Shown piece by piece: positions 19,101 through 30,612 of a stretch of 64,000 nt of DNA. The position numbers were made by a program, and so were the translations under genes. Position 1 is the stretch's first letter; each line of letters opens with the position of its first letter. This DNA comes from Verrucomicrobiota bacterium JB024. Its GTDB lineage: Bacteria; Verrucomicrobiota; Verrucomicrobiia; Opitutales; Cerasicoccaceae. The notes beneath the pieces are model-generated. The model was not told the DNA's origin, did not search any database, and saw nothing but the letters and a program-made list of their open reading frames with translations. The stretch lies in contig JAUTCS010000115.1 in assembly GCA_030673825.1 (NCBI GenBank), positions 1-64,000 of the forward strand, given 5' to 3'.

Positions 19101-19615
19101 TTCGGCACGGCAACCTTGTCCGCCGTGATGGGCAAGCCGCCCTCGGTCACGTGAAAGACGCCCTTGGTCGTGCGGCGGTCGCTCTTGGGGTTGTGCAGGA
19201 CACCCTGCGCCACGCGGAAGGAGTCCACGATGTCGGACTTGAACTCGTCCGCGCAAGGCGGGATCGAGAGCATGCGGGCCAGACCGTGGCGGTCGAGCAC
19301 GAGGGTGTTCTCAGGCAGGCGCGGGCGCGGCTCGGCTCCGTCGAGGTCGGAGAGGTAGCCGTCGATAAAGGCCTGGATGCGCATATCAACGGGGCAAAGG
19401 TGCCCGGCGAGCAGGCGGGACTTTTCCTGGTAGTCCCCGAGGAGCGCTCCGGCCAGCGGCATGAACTGGTAATCAGTGGGCTTGCCGTAAATGGGTTGCC
19501 CCAGGGAGGCGAGCTTGACGTTGACGTATTCGAGTAAGAAAGGATCGCGCAATGGCGTCTCGCGTTTACCCGCTTCAATTCCAATCGCTTTTTTCAAGTC
19601 CATCAAAATGGACAA
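16145..19615 (-). CDS. PPi-dependent phosphoenolpyruvate carboxykinase
   Basis: A 1156-aa cytoplasmic enzyme of the diphosphate-type PEP carboxykinase family (EC 4.1.1.38; PEP + CO2 + Pi = oxaloacetate + PPi). The identification rests on long segments that I recognise from the Propionibacterium enzyme, including YFGYCKKEVKTQISYSANL, TVSGGGKSEISKS, QRPDDAIHRGYDK-like QRPDEAIHRGYDK and SSMTGKSPSTTGAGSEGAL. The length (about 1,130-1,160) also fits and is twice that of GTP- or ATP-dependent enzymes. It stands alone between ilvD and gyrA with its own terminator. No ATP- or GTP-type PEP carboxykinase lies in the window. The family was assigned a function only fairly recently, so many homologues are listed as hypothetical. 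Confidence 0.85.
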   Translation of the reverse strand: MSILMDLKKAIGIEAGKRETPLRDPFLLEYVNVKLASLGQPIYGKPTDYQFMPLAGALLGDYQEKSRLLAGHLCPVDMRIQAFIDGYLSDLDGAEPRPRLPENTLVLDRHGLARMLSIPPCADEFKSDIVDSFRVAQGVLHNPKSDRRTTKGVFHVTEGGLPITADKVAVPKVTFARMLKAALNPPSDLMRLPLTSRQEDQAEVWVSLMLRPTVSPDIPGTISKKRYECRFFAPGNLVSNLDFVESIFGNAGDPVLPENDSGLDAAGWTGHTGCVILAPHLIGLTKKELGLPNISQATERQKAEGMCWEKEDEIYNNGSAFKLTCRNSTGVVVTIIADNYFGYCKKEVKTQISYSANLYGLAEEEHAGGALAFPSYDLGEDFRLATVLHDLDHTYEDVVERFGDLMDPQPEGYAIDKNYPDVYYVPEDAFFSLAEQTIVWTKDGTEHSIRLSPGITYVLPSGYRVEMVKPAEGRRWRLIGTTAEGTYCHKPCTVSGGGKSEISKSISDAIIYGPVIVTDFQSDLDKVEEIVNKEYGMRFKESERNREHGRPILGNERSLGSVIKLLTPSTDYKDEYNDWLKSIPYYIKELVFIVKRHYKPDWGKSWRDRFHVDLVNGVGGNQLRYRENLLVTQYLRVGFTEDGAWRTYGLRKDFYPSFKLQTEDDISASIVMPRDRIPGLPAGMPNASMKFIDNCEFRLFQRPDEAIHRGYDKRTELDMSLPGNFFSNYQPLDHDDVTAVRQDSIRFDQYTQPVKDLIHAFLGEDKPDYLVIPSHPRIVDGKPTKNPRYLQDRDDLVNPRRFYLGEVGTRLYRYIPTGEGVPRPVNAVLPGRRNNPPEPGIRPLAVFNPVHYLPLPEFFMEVISSMTGKSPSTTGAGSEGALTKGPFNCLPQIIDLNNALVSFVLTGYQPFITAAGYVGPKCRVDHDISLLVPEIWCRLKPEERCPKFMIEHGYLEKCPDVEFEGKTIPSSILGYRLTDRFVRTFFGRVFANPGSVFTEEMLKPELQGLDLFADGMDNIIATHERVAKSYFEDGTVEGACPPLKALLKIMAEGDFAALADEEFRKMFTREALIKSDWYQARLKARQDVETSLWKRHIEYLEGFQHKSNYLRESERLGITDKLAEARHTLEVYSSPDRLKQLVGTLGTDPYAYQPVK

Positions 19616-19767
19616 GATGCAGGACGCGGGCCAAGGTGCAACCTGTTTTCGCAGAATCCGGGTCCTGAAAGCGTCTCGGACGCTATGAGCTGGCCGAAAG
19701 TGGCGAACAGGTGACAGAAGCGGATTTTATTCACCTACAAGTGACATCCGTCTCGGATCATATATGA

Positions 19768-19800
19768 AAAACCCCGCGGCCGATGTGGCGCGCGGGGCTT
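19768..19800 (-). terminator. Terminator of gyrA
   Basis: CCCCGCG and CGCGGGG stems flank GGCCGATGTGG, with a run of T after the stem on the minus strand. It starts about 10 bases after the gyrA stop. Confidence 0.85.
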
Positions 19801-19809
19801 GAAAAACCT

Positions 19810-22284
19810 TTAGGACTCGTCGGAGTCGGCGATCTCTTCGTACTCGGCGTCGGCCTTGTCGTCCTCGACCTCGACGATGCGGGAGATGCCCACGAGGGTG
19901 TCGCCGTCGGCGAGGTTGATCAGGCGGACGCCCTGGGTGGCGCGGCCGATGACGCGGATGTCCTTGACTGGGCTGCGGACGGCCTGGCCACCGAGCGTGA
20001 ACATCATGATCTCGTCTTCCTCGCGTACGCTGAGGGCTCCGGCGACGTTGCCCTGGGTCTTGGTGGCGATGATGCCCGAGCCGCCGCGGCTCTGCACGCG
20101 GTACTCGTCGTAGCTGGTGCGTTTGCCGATGCCGTTCTCGCCAGCGATGAGGAGGGCGGCAGCCGGATCGACCAGCTCGATCGCCTCGACGAAGTCGTCC
20201 GCCTTTTTCAGGGTGATGCCCTTGACCCCGCGGGTGGCACGGCCCAGGGCGCGGACGTTGTCCTCGTTGATGGTGAAGCGGATGCTCATGGCGTGGTGCG
20301 TGACGAGCACGACATCGTCGCCGTCCTTGACCAGCTTGCAGCCGATCAGCTCGTCGTCATCGTCGATCTTGATGCCGATGATGCCGCCCTTGCGGTAGTT
20401 CTGGTACTCGGTGAGCATGGTGCGCTTCACGATGCCCTTCTTCGTGCACATGATCAGGCTGTCCTCGCCTTCGAACTCTTTGACGCAGATCATGGCGGCG
20501 ATCTTCTCGTCCTTTTGCATCTGGAGCACGTTGACGATGGAGCGGCCCTTGGAGGTGCGGGTGCCCTCGGGGATCTCGTACACCTTTTCCACATACACGC
20601 GGCCATTGTTCATGAAGAACATGATGTAGTCGTGCGTGGAGGCGGTGAAGAGGTGCTCGGTAAAGTCTTCCTCGTGCTGGCCGGAGCCGATCACGCCCTT
20701 GCCGCCGCGGCGCTGCGAGCGGTAGGAGCTGACCGGGGTGCGCTTGATGAAGCCCTTGTGCGAAACGGTGATGATGCAGCCCTCGTTGGCGATGACGTCC
20801 TCCATGCGGAATTCGCCTTCCTCGCCCATGATCTGGGTCTTGCGGGGGGACTCGTACTTGAGCTTGAGCTCGTTGAGCTCGGTCTTGATCACGGTGAGCA
20901 GCTTTTGCTCGCTGGCCAGAATGGAGCGGTACTCTTCGATGGTGATCATGAGCTGGCGGTACTCCTCCTCGATCTTCTCGCGCTCCAGGCCGGTGAGCTG
21001 GTACAGGCGCATGTCGAGGATGGCGTTGGCCTGGCGCTCGGACAGGGCGTACTTGTCCATCAACTTCTCGCGGGCCTCGTCGCGGTTGCTGGAGGAGCGG
21101 ATGATCTTGACGAAGTCGTCGAGGTTGTTGAGGGCGATTTTGTAGCCCTCCAGGATGTGGGCGCGGTCCTCGGCCTTCTGGAGCAGGAACTGCGTGCGGC
21201 GGTAAACCACGTCGCGGCGGTGCTCGATGTAGCAGCTGATCATCTCCTTGATGTTCATCTGCTTGGGGCGGCGCTTGTCGAGGGCGAGCAGGATCACGCC
21301 GAAGGAGCTCTCGAAGGGCGTGTGCTTGGAAATCTTGTTGATGACGACGCGGGTGGACTCGTCGCGCTTGAGCTCGATGACGATGCGGGTGTTTTCGTCG
21401 GACTCGTCGCGCAGGTCGGAGACTTCGTTCAACGTCTTGTCGTGAACCAGCTCGGCGATTTTGGTGACGAGGCTGGCACGGTTGACGTTGTAGGGGATCT
21501 CGGTGATGACGATCTGCTCCTTACCGTTCTTGATCTCCTCGACGTGCGCGGTGCCCTTGATGCGGACGATGCCGCGGCCCGTGCGCATGTAGCTGTCGAT
21601 GCCGCCGCGACCGGCGATGGTACCGCCGGTGGGGAAGTCCGGGCCGGGGATGATCCGGATGAGCTCATCGACGGTGATGTTCGGGTTGTCGATGATGGCG
21701 CAGGTGGCGTCCACGAGTTCCCCGAGGTTGTGCGGGGGGATGTTCGTGGTCATGCCGACGGCGATCCCGGTGGAGCCGTTCATGAGGAGGTTCGGCAGGC
21801 CGGAGGGGACGACGGAGGGCTCGACGGTTTCCTCGTTGTAGTTGGGGACAAAGTCCACCGTGTCCTTGTCGATGTCGCGCATCAGGTCCTCGGCCATGGC
21901 GGCGAGGCGACACTCGGTATAACGGTAAGCCGCGGGCGGGTCGCCGTCGATGGAACCGAAGTTCCCCTGCGGGTCGATCAGGCCGTAGCGCATGACCCAG
22001 CCCTGGCCCATGCGCACGAGGGCGTCATAGACGGACTGGTCACCGTGCGGGTGGTACTTACCCAGCACTTCGCCGACGACGGCGGCGCACTTCTTAAAGG
22101 GGCGGTTGTGCGAAAGGCCGATGTCCTGCATCGCGTAGAGGATGCGGCGCTGGACGGGCTTGAGGCCGTCACGGGCATCGGGGAGGGCGCGCGAAACAAT
22201 AACCGACATCGAATAGTCGATGTAGGCCGTCTCCATGATCTGCGTGATGGAGCGGGGCTCGAGGCGTTCGTTTTCGGTGTACAT
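19810..22284 (-). CDS. gyrA: DNA gyrase subunit A
   Basis: An 824-aa topoisomerase subunit. The N-terminal breakage-reunion domain starts with [20 protein letters not shown]. The catalytic tyrosine is in [10 protein letters not shown], and the GyrA box (QRRGGKG) precedes the C-terminal beta-pinwheel, which separates gyrase from topoisomerase IV. At the quinolone-resistance region the sequence is [15 protein letters not shown], with Gln where E. coli has Ser83, while the acidic residue matching Asp87 is kept. It lies 136 bases after gyrB; the gap contains a large inverted repeat. Confidence 0.98.
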   Translation of the reverse strand: MYTENERLEPRSITQIMETAYIDYSMSVIVSRALPDARDGLKPVQRRILYAMQDIGLSHNRPFKKCAAVVGEVLGKYHPHGDQSVYDALVRMGQGWVMRYGLIDPQGNFGSIDGDPPAAYRYTECRLAAMAEDLMRDIDKDTVDFVPNYNEETVEPSVVPSGLPNLLMNGSTGIAVGMTTNIPPHNLGELVDATCAIIDNPNITVDELIRIIPGPDFPTGGTIAGRGGIDSYMRTGRGIVRIKGTAHVEEIKNGKEQIVITEIPYNVNRASLVTKIAELVHDKTLNEVSDLRDESDENTRIVIELKRDESTRVVINKISKHTPFESSFGVILLALDKRRPKQMNIKEMISCYIEHRRDVVYRRTQFLLQKAEDRAHILEGYKIALNNLDDFVKIIRSSSNRDEAREKLMDKYALSERQANAILDMRLYQLTGLEREKIEEEYRQLMITIEEYRSILASEQKLLTVIKTELNELKLKYESPRKTQIMGEEGEFRMEDVIANEGCIITVSHKGFIKRTPVSSYRSQRRGGKGVIGSGQHEEDFTEHLFTASTHDYIMFFMNNGRVYVEKVYEIPEGTRTSKGRSIVNVLQMQKDEKIAAMICVKEFEGEDSLIMCTKKGIVKRTMLTEYQNYRKGGIIGIKIDDDDELIGCKLVKDGDDVVLVTHHAMSIRFTINEDNVRALGRATRGVKGITLKKADDFVEAIELVDPAAALLIAGENGIGKRTSYDEYRVQSRGGSGIIATKTQGNVAGALSVREEDEIMMFTLGGQAVRSPVKDIRVIGRATQGVRLINLADGDTLVGISRIVEVEDDKADAEYEEIADSDES

Positions 22285-22312
22285 GTTGGAAAGTTAGAAA
22301 ATGGGAAATTAA

Positions 22313-22409
22313 TTTAACCGCAAAGAGCGCTAAGGGCGCGAAGAGTAGGAGGTAGGTGCGCCTCAGAAAAAGTCTTTTCTTTGCGTTCTTCGCGTCCTTT
22401 GCGGTTAAA
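22313..22409. repeat. Inverted repeat between gyrB and gyrA
   Basis: The left arm TTTAACCGCAAAGAGCGC (from 22313, continuing to GGCGCGAAGA) is complementary to a right arm ending CGTCCTTTGCGGTTAAA (22409). It would form a hairpin with about 30 bases of imperfect stem in the gyrB-gyrA message. Confidence 0.8.
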
Positions 22410-22420
22410 AATATAGATGC

Positions 22421-24970
<2,550 letters not shown>

Positions 24971-25070
24971 TTAGGTGAACGGGACTCTCAAGGCGAACAA
25001 AAAGTTTCAGCCGATCCGAAACCCTCTGTAGTGGAGGGGCATTTAAGAGCACGGAGCGCGCAGGAGGCGG

Positions 25071-25901
25071 TCAGGCCTTGCTCTCGGGGCCGCGCATGCG
25101 GACCTCGTAGGGGGGGATTGCCAAGGGGATGCCTGCGGCGCGAAAAGCCGCATCGATGGCGCCGTTGACCTGGAAGCGCAGGGCATGGTAACGCTCGGTC
25201 GGCAGCCAGTAGCGGTAGCCGATCCGGATGGTGCCCTCGCGAAACTCGTCGATCCCGATCATCGGGGCCGGGTCGCCCGCCACGCCCTCAATGCTGCCGA
25301 TGGCCTCGGTCATCACCTGACAGGCCCGCTGGGCGTCCGCGTCGGCGGGGATGCTGAGGGTGGCCTCGACGATGCGGCACGCGCGCGAGTTGGTAAAAAT
25401 TTCCCCCATGATGAGCTTGTTGGGGATGGTGATGACTTCGTTGTCCTCGGTGATGAGCCGGGTCACCCCGAGGGAGACCTCATGGACGACCCCGTACTGG
25501 CCCTGGACGAGGATCGTGTCGTGCACCACGAAAGGCCGCGTCAAAATAATGGCGAGGCCCGCCCCGTAGTTCGAGATGGGCCCCTGGATGGCCAGAGTCG
25601 CACCAAAGGCGATGGCGCCGAGACCGGCGATGAGCGGCGCTATATTATAGAACTTCGCCACCGCGAAAGTCAGGCCGATGGCCAGAATCATGACCCGCGC
25701 GCTCCCGGCGAAAAACCGCGAGAGGGTGGGGTCGAGGTTGCGCTTTTCGAAGCGCTTGAGCAGGAAGCCTTTCAGCCACCCGGAAAAAAACCAGCCGATG
25801 CCCACGATGATCAGCGCACTGATGATCTTGGAGCCGTTCTCGACCAGGAACTGGACCACAAACTCCGTGTGGGCCTGGATCTGCTGCATCTCCTCTTCCA
25901 T
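25071..25901 (-). CDS. MscS-type mechanosensitive channel
   Basis: A 276-aa inner-membrane protein with two or three N-terminal membrane helices (about residues 15-110), the glycine/alanine-rich pore helix (APLIAGLGAIAFGATLAIQG) and the soluble MscS beta and alpha/beta domains (TRPFVVHDTILVQGQYGVV, TIPNKLIMGE). These channels release solutes when turgor rises. The frame is open upstream as far as 26084, but the ATG at 25901 starts the expected amphipathic segment, and the longer form would overlap the start of the divergent Rrf2 gene. It is transcribed alone. Confidence 0.92.
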   Translation of the reverse strand: MEEEMQQIQAHTEFVVQFLVENGSKIISALIIVGIGWFFSGWLKGFLLKRFEKRNLDPTLSRFFAGSARVMILAIGLTFAVAKFYNIAPLIAGLGAIAFGATLAIQGPISNYGAGLAIILTRPFVVHDTILVQGQYGVVHEVSLGVTRLITEDNEVITIPNKLIMGEIFTNSRACRIVEATLSIPADADAQRACQVMTEAIGSIEGVAGDPAPMIGIDEFREGTIRIGYRYWLPTERYHALRFQVNGAIDAAFRAAGIPLAIPPYEVRMRGPESKA

Positions 25902-26029
25902 AGCGATTAGGGGAGCTTCCGTTGTGGCTGATCCGGGGCGGTTTGCCAAGCTTATAGAATAGACAGAGGCCCGCCGTTTTTCCTGTCTTGCCTTTGTTAG
26001 GTCATCAGCTAAAGAATCAAACGCTTCCT

Positions 26030-26440
26030 GTGAAATTATCCCTGAAAATCGAATATGCCTGCCGTGTGTTGGCTCAGCTCGCACGCTCCCACGGCTCCCA
26101 GCAGTTGGCCCACATCGAGGAGCTGGCTGTGGCCGAGGACGTGCCCGCCAACTATCTCGTGCAGATCCTCAACGAACTGCGCAATGGCGGACTGATCACC
26201 AGCCGTCGCGGTAAGCAGGGCGGTTACGCGCTCGCGCAGGCTCCGGGCGAAATCTCCCTCTACGACATCATCCGGATCGTGGACGCCGAGATGCTGGAGA
26301 ACTCCGTCTCGCCCAACGGGCAATCCGGGCAGGCGGTGCAGGCCGTCTGGGCCGAGATTGGCGACACCTTCGCCGAGCAGACCAAAAACATCCGCCTCTC
26401 CGACATGGCCGCCGAAACCGGCCCCATGTACTATATCTGA
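26030..26440 (+). CDS. Rrf2-family transcriptional regulator without cluster cysteines
   Basis: A 136-aa winged-helix regulator. I chose the GTG at 26030 because VKLSLKIEYACRVLAQLA aligns with the usual Rrf2 start; an in-frame TTG lies 42 bases upstream. The recognition helix region is SRRGKQGGYALAQ, a hallmark of Rrf2 (RGxxGGY). The loop where IscR and NsrR carry three cysteines reads ENSVSPNGQSGQA and has none, so an Fe-S sensing role is unlikely; CymR-like protein partners are one alternative. It is divergent from mscS with about 130 bases between starts. Its targets are not evident. Confidence 0.88.
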   Translation: MKLSLKIEYACRVLAQLARSHGSQQLAHIEELAVAEDVPANYLVQILNELRNGGLITSRRGKQGGYALAQAPGEISLYDIIRIVDAEMLENSVSPNGQSGQAVQAVWAEIGDTFAEQTKNIRLSDMAAETGPMYYI

Positions 26441-26515
26441 GCGGTTGGGGGAGCTATACCGTTTCGCAGAAAGTTTGGTTCAGTCAGTGCCTCCGGGCCG
26501 CTGGAATGTCTCCCC

Positions 26516-26643
26516 GTTGTCATCCTGAGTAAGTCCGCTTGCGGACGCATCGAAGGATCTCCCCGCGCGACCTGCTGGGCGGGGAGGTGAAAAATCTGTA
26601 CCGGGAGATCCTTCGACTCGCTGCGCTCACTCAGGATGACAAC
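26516..26643. repeat. Long inverted repeat built from interspersed repeat copies
   Basis: The left arm 26516-26562 reads GTTGTCATCCTGAGT and ends ATCGAAGGATCTCC. The right arm 26604-26643 begins GGAGATCCTTCGA and ends CTCAGGATGACAAC, so the outer bases are exactly complementary. The left arm contains its own small hairpin (GTCCGCTTGCGGAC). The right arm is the second copy of the element at 16004. This accounts for much of the 293-base gap between the Rrf2 gene and the convergent TPR gene; I see no gene here. Confidence 0.85.
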
Positions 26644-26733
26644 GAGGGCGAGAAGCTATTCCCTCATCCTTCAGGGGGAACCCCCTTCTTTTCGAGAAAG
26701 GGTATTCCCTCGCAGGGGAAAACGGAGGCTGTT

Positions 26734-27999
26734 TTAGCGATAGACGGCTTTCACGCTGCTGAGCCAGGTCGAGAGCATGCAGCCCAGCAGGCAGATGGCC
26801 AGCAGGGGATTGAACGGGCTGGGCTCGTGGGCGAAGATATTGGTCAGTCCGGTGACGAGGCCGCTGATCACCGTGACGCTGCCCAGAACGGCAAAGAGGA
26901 TCGTGCCGGGTTTGGAGTCGTTGTTGTAGCAGAGGCTGAACGGAATGGCCGAGGCGGCAAAGCCGATAGCGATCGGGATGAAGATCGGGATCGACACCAG
27001 CACGGCGCCCAGCGCCATGACGAGGCCGGTGACGAAGAATCCCCCCACGGTGACGGCTGCCAGGATGTCGGCCCGTTTCAGGGCGTGGCGGGCGTTGCGG
27101 TCGCCCAGCACGATGAGGTTGCTCAAGCCACTGGCAATGAACCCCCAGAACACGAAAATCAGGTAGGCCGCCACGAGGGCGATGGCGAGGCTGGGGTGGA
27201 CCTTTTCCAATAGGTTGCGGCCGATCTTGACGGCGACAATCAGCCCGATGACCAGCGCCCAGCGCGCGCCGCCACTTAGCCGCTGCATGAAGAAGCTGTA
27301 TTTGAGAAACAGCCGGTAGAAGAGCGAACGCGCCCGGAAGCTCTGCAAAAGGCCTTCGCGGGCGGGGTCGAAGTTCGGGTCGAGCCGCAGGGACTCTCGG
27401 AAATGCTGCTCGGCCTGCTTAATGTTGCCCGTCTGGAGGGCTGACCACCCGGCGTTGTAGTGCGTGAAGGCGTTCTCCGGGTTCTTTTCGAGCAGGCGCT
27501 GCATGTGGGCCTGATTCTCGTCGAGGCGGTTCTGGCGGCGCAGGAGGTTCGTCAGCAGGTTGGCCGCGGTCTCGTCATCCGGATCTTCGGCCAGGGACTT
27601 GCGCAGCCAGTGCTCGGCCTTGTCCAGCTTGTCCTGGGCCAGGTAAGTCTGCCCGAGGATGCGCTGAAAGACCGCGTGGTGCGGCTCCAGGGAGAGCGCT
27701 TTTTTCGCCATGGCGCAGCCGTCGCGCTCCCGGTCCAGATCGACGAGTACGAGGGCTTTCACGGCGTAGGCCATCGCGTTCTCCGGGTCGAGAGAGATGG
27801 CGCGGTCGATGCTCACCTTGGCCGCGCGGGGCTTGTCAAGTTGCAGCTCGCAGAGCGCTTTTTCCACAAAAGCCTCGTCCGAGTCCGGCTGTGCGCCGAT
27901 GGCCTTGTCGAGGTACTCGATGGCATCCTCGTAGCGGCTGTGCTCACGGAGCATGCGGCCACGGATGAGATGGGCGGTGTAGTCGGGGTTCTGGCTCAT
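26734..27999 (-). CDS. TPR-repeat membrane protein
   Basis: A 421-aa protein with about six tetratricopeptide repeats in residues 1-235 (for example RYEDAIEYLDKAIGAQPDS and KLDKAEHWLRKSLAEDPDD), then four or five hydrophobic segments (about 260-420) that anchor it in the membrane with the repeats on one side. The ATG at 27999 overlaps the stop of the upstream AAA ATPase gene by 4 bases. Function unknown. The coupling suggests it presents or recruits partners for the ATPase at the membrane. Confidence 0.88.
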   Translation of the reverse strand: MSQNPDYTAHLIRGRMLREHSRYEDAIEYLDKAIGAQPDSDEAFVEKALCELQLDKPRAAKVSIDRAISLDPENAMAYAVKALVLVDLDRERDGCAMAKKALSLEPHHAVFQRILGQTYLAQDKLDKAEHWLRKSLAEDPDDETAANLLTNLLRRQNRLDENQAHMQRLLEKNPENAFTHYNAGWSALQTGNIKQAEQHFRESLRLDPNFDPAREGLLQSFRARSLFYRLFLKYSFFMQRLSGGARWALVIGLIVAVKIGRNLLEKVHPSLAIALVAAYLIFVFWGFIASGLSNLIVLGDRNARHALKRADILAAVTVGGFFVTGLVMALGAVLVSIPIFIPIAIGFAASAIPFSLCYNNDSKPGTILFAVLGSVTVISGLVTGLTNIFAHEPSPFNPLLAICLLGCMLSTWLSSVKAVYR

Positions 28000-29387
28000 T
28001 TCTTCATCCCCAGGTAGAGCAGGACATCGTCGTAGAAGCCGCTCTGGTTGGCGTAGAGGGCGTAGTTTTTGGCGCTGTCGAACCACTTCAGCGTGGAGGG
28101 GCGCGTTTTCTTGGCGGCGGCAATCAGAGCCTTGGTCGAAATCGGTACGAGTTTGCCCTTTTTCATGGCCTCGGCCACGGCGCTCTCGGTCGCGGTGTCC
28201 ACGGCGGCCATGATGTCCGCACCGGAGAAGTTTTTCATCGCTCCGGCGGCCTTGTCGATGTCGATGCTTTCGGCGGGCTTGTTCTTGAGGTGGATGCCGA
28301 GGATTTCGGAGCGCGCCGCTTCATCGGGCGGCGGCGCGAAGATGACCTGGTCGAAACGTCCGGGCCGCAGGAAGGCCGAGTCGAGGTGCCAGGGGGCGTT
28401 TGTTGCGCCGAGGACGAGGACATCTTTGTTGTCTGAGATGTTTCCGTCCAGCTCGGCGAGAAACTGGTTGATGAGGGTGCGTCCGGCGGAAGTGCGTAAA
28501 TCCTTGCGGTCGGCGGCGAGGGCGTCGATCTCGTCGAAAAAGAGCACGGCGGGCGCGTGCTGGCGGGCGAGTTCGAAGATGCCGTGCAGCTTCGCCTCGC
28601 TCTCGCCGAGCCACATGTTCAGCACCTGATGGAGGCCGACCGAGATGAAGTTCGCGTCGATTTCGCCTGCGGTGGCGCGGCTGATCAGGGTCTTGCCGCA
28701 GCCGGGAGGGCCGTAGAGCAGGACACCACCGCCAGCCTTTTTTCCGTAGGCGGCGAAGAGCTCCCGGTTTTGCAGCGGGTAAAGGATCTTCATGCGGATG
28801 GTTTCCTTGAGCTGCTCCATCCCGCCGACGCTGGAGAAGTCGATCTTCTCGCGTTTGTCCAGAAACTCGAGCTTGAGCGCCTCGGTCCCGTCGAAGCGTT
28901 CGGGCTCGTCCTCCTCAGGTTCGCGGACCGCTCCCGCGGCAAACCCGCCGATGTCCATCGGACGGGCTTTTTTCTTCGCGTCCTCGTCAGTGGCGGGGGA
29001 GAGGCCCATGCGCCGCTCAAGGTCGGGATTGCGGAGTTTGGGGTCCAGCTCGCAGGCCCGCGCGTAGTGCTCTTTCGCCAGCTTCAGCTGCTCATCGACG
29101 AGGTAGAGCTCGGCCAGCAGCAGCCAGGCGTGCGCCATGGTGGGGTTGCGGCTTTTGAGGTGTTCCAGGCGGATAATGCCCTCGGAGTATTTCCCGAACT
29201 GCTGAAGCACATTGACCAGGCCCATGACGGCCTTGGGGTTGTCGGGGTCGAGCTTGAGCACGTGCTCGTAGCACTCCTTGGCCTCGTCGAGCTCAAAGGC
29301 GTCGGTGAGCGCCTTGGCGTAAAGCAGGAGCAGGGGGATGTTGTCCGGTGATGCCTCGACGGCCTGGCGTAGCGATGGGATGTCCAT
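27996..29387 (-). CDS. AAA+ ATPase with N-terminal TPR repeats
   Basis: A 463-aa protein. Residues 1-130 form tetratricopeptide repeats (SPDNIPLLLLYAKALTDA, FELDEAKECYEHVLKLDPD). Residues about 190-460 form one Cdc48/FtsH-like AAA module with Walker A YGPPGCGKTLISRA, Walker B VLFFDEIDALA and the LRPGRFDQVIF region. No protease motif (HExxH) is present, so it is probably an unfoldase or remodelling ATPase. The ATG at 29387 gives a natural N-terminus (MDIPSLRQAVEA). It is coupled by a 4-base overlap to the TPR membrane protein. I do not recognise a named system. Confidence 0.9.
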   Translation of the reverse strand: MDIPSLRQAVEASPDNIPLLLLYAKALTDAFELDEAKECYEHVLKLDPDNPKAVMGLVNVLQQFGKYSEGIIRLEHLKSRNPTMAHAWLLLAELYLVDEQLKLAKEHYARACELDPKLRNPDLERRMGLSPATDEDAKKKARPMDIGGFAAGAVREPEEDEPERFDGTEALKLEFLDKREKIDFSSVGGMEQLKETIRMKILYPLQNRELFAAYGKKAGGGVLLYGPPGCGKTLISRATAGEIDANFISVGLHQVLNMWLGESEAKLHGIFELARQHAPAVLFFDEIDALAADRKDLRTSAGRTLINQFLAELDGNISDNKDVLVLGATNAPWHLDSAFLRPGRFDQVIFAPPPDEAARSEILGIHLKNKPAESIDIDKAAGAMKNFSGADIMAAVDTATESAVAEAMKKGKLVPISTKALIAAAKKTRPSTLKWFDSAKNYALYANQSGFYDDVLLYLGMKK

Positions 29388-29492
29388 GGTAAACAGTAGG
29401 GCCTCCAGTGAGCCAAGCCACCCGTCCCCTGACAATCTTATATTACGGCTCCCGGGGATGTGGGATGGCCGCGTTTATCGCTTCGGGCAATC

Positions 29493-29530
29493 GTGATCCG
29501 CAGGATCACCGGTGCAGGACGATGTCCTGC
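29493..29530 (-). terminator. Two consecutive hairpins after the PII gene
   Basis: GTGATCC-GCA-GGATCAC (29493-29509) and GCAGGAC-GAT-GTCCTGC (29514-29530) form two 7-bp stems directly after the PII stop codon. Neither is followed by a run of T, so they may stabilise the message end or act as a weak terminator. Confidence 0.55.
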
Positions 29531-29533
29531 CGT

Positions 29534-29950
<417 letters not shown>

Positions 29951-30073
29951 TTAGTAAAACTTTATATACACACTATTTGGATTAGGTCAACTGGATGCGG
30001 GTTGCGCGTCACAGTCATTAGCGGATTGGGTCGGTTCGATTACGGAAGCTGCTGGCGTGGGCCAGTTTCAAGC

Positions 30074-30499
30074 TCACGCCCGGTCCTTGAGAAAGCTCCG
30101 CATGGCCTTGAGGGATTCGCGGCTGAGGTGGTGCTCGATGCCTTCGGCATCGGCGTTGGCCTGGACCTCGGAGACGCCGATCCCGCACAGGAAGCGGACG
30201 ACGAGGGTGTGGCGTTCGGCGGACTCGATCGCCCATGCCTTGCCCTCGTCGGTCAGGACGATGCCCTCGTCCGGGCAGCGTTCGACGAGGCCACGCTTTT
30301 CCAGCCGGGACAATGCGCGGATGACAGAGACGTGCGAGACACCGAAGATCTTGGTCAGGTCAACGACGCGGGCCACGCCTGATTCCTCCCGCAGCTCATG
30401 GATTGCCTCCACATAATCCTGTGCCAGCTCGTCGGAATGCTGACGGCGCACGCGCTCGTGCCGCTGGGCCGTGTGCTGGGGGGTAGTGGCTTGCGTCAT
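30074..30499 (-). CDS. mntR: MntR-like metal-dependent repressor
   Basis: A 141-aa DtxR-family regulator most like MntR. The winged helix is in DYVEAIHELREESGVARVVD and VSHVSVIRALSRLEKRGLVE, and the metal/dimer region shows ERHTLVVRFLCGIGVS and DAEGIEHHLS. It lacks a C-terminal SH3 domain, as in manganese-responsive MntR. The ATG at 30499 is chosen because the open frame upstream crosses low-complexity sequence and a large palindrome. No mntH or mntABC gene is in the window. It sits 170 bases downstream of feoB on the same strand, so it could respond to manganese or iron. Confidence 0.88.
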   Translation of the reverse strand: MTQATTPQHTAQRHERVRRQHSDELAQDYVEAIHELREESGVARVVDLTKIFGVSHVSVIRALSRLEKRGLVERCPDEGIVLTDEGKAWAIESAERHTLVVRFLCGIGVSEVQANADAEGIEHHLSRESLKAMRSFLKDRA

Positions 30500-30612
30500 G
30501 CTATTAAAAAACACACGCCTGCGCGCGCTGACAAGGTTCTTGTGTCGTAGGCGGGGGGCTTGGTTTCGATAGAAGGCGTGAAGCGCCGATGTTAAAGTTT
30601 TTTGGGAAGAGC

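Noticed and set aside
19783-22317. Very long open frame opposite gyrA (844 codons)
   Set aside because: Antisense frame caused by GC-rich codon bias; its translation is Val/Asp/Ala-rich low-complexity sequence and gyrA is certain on the other strand.
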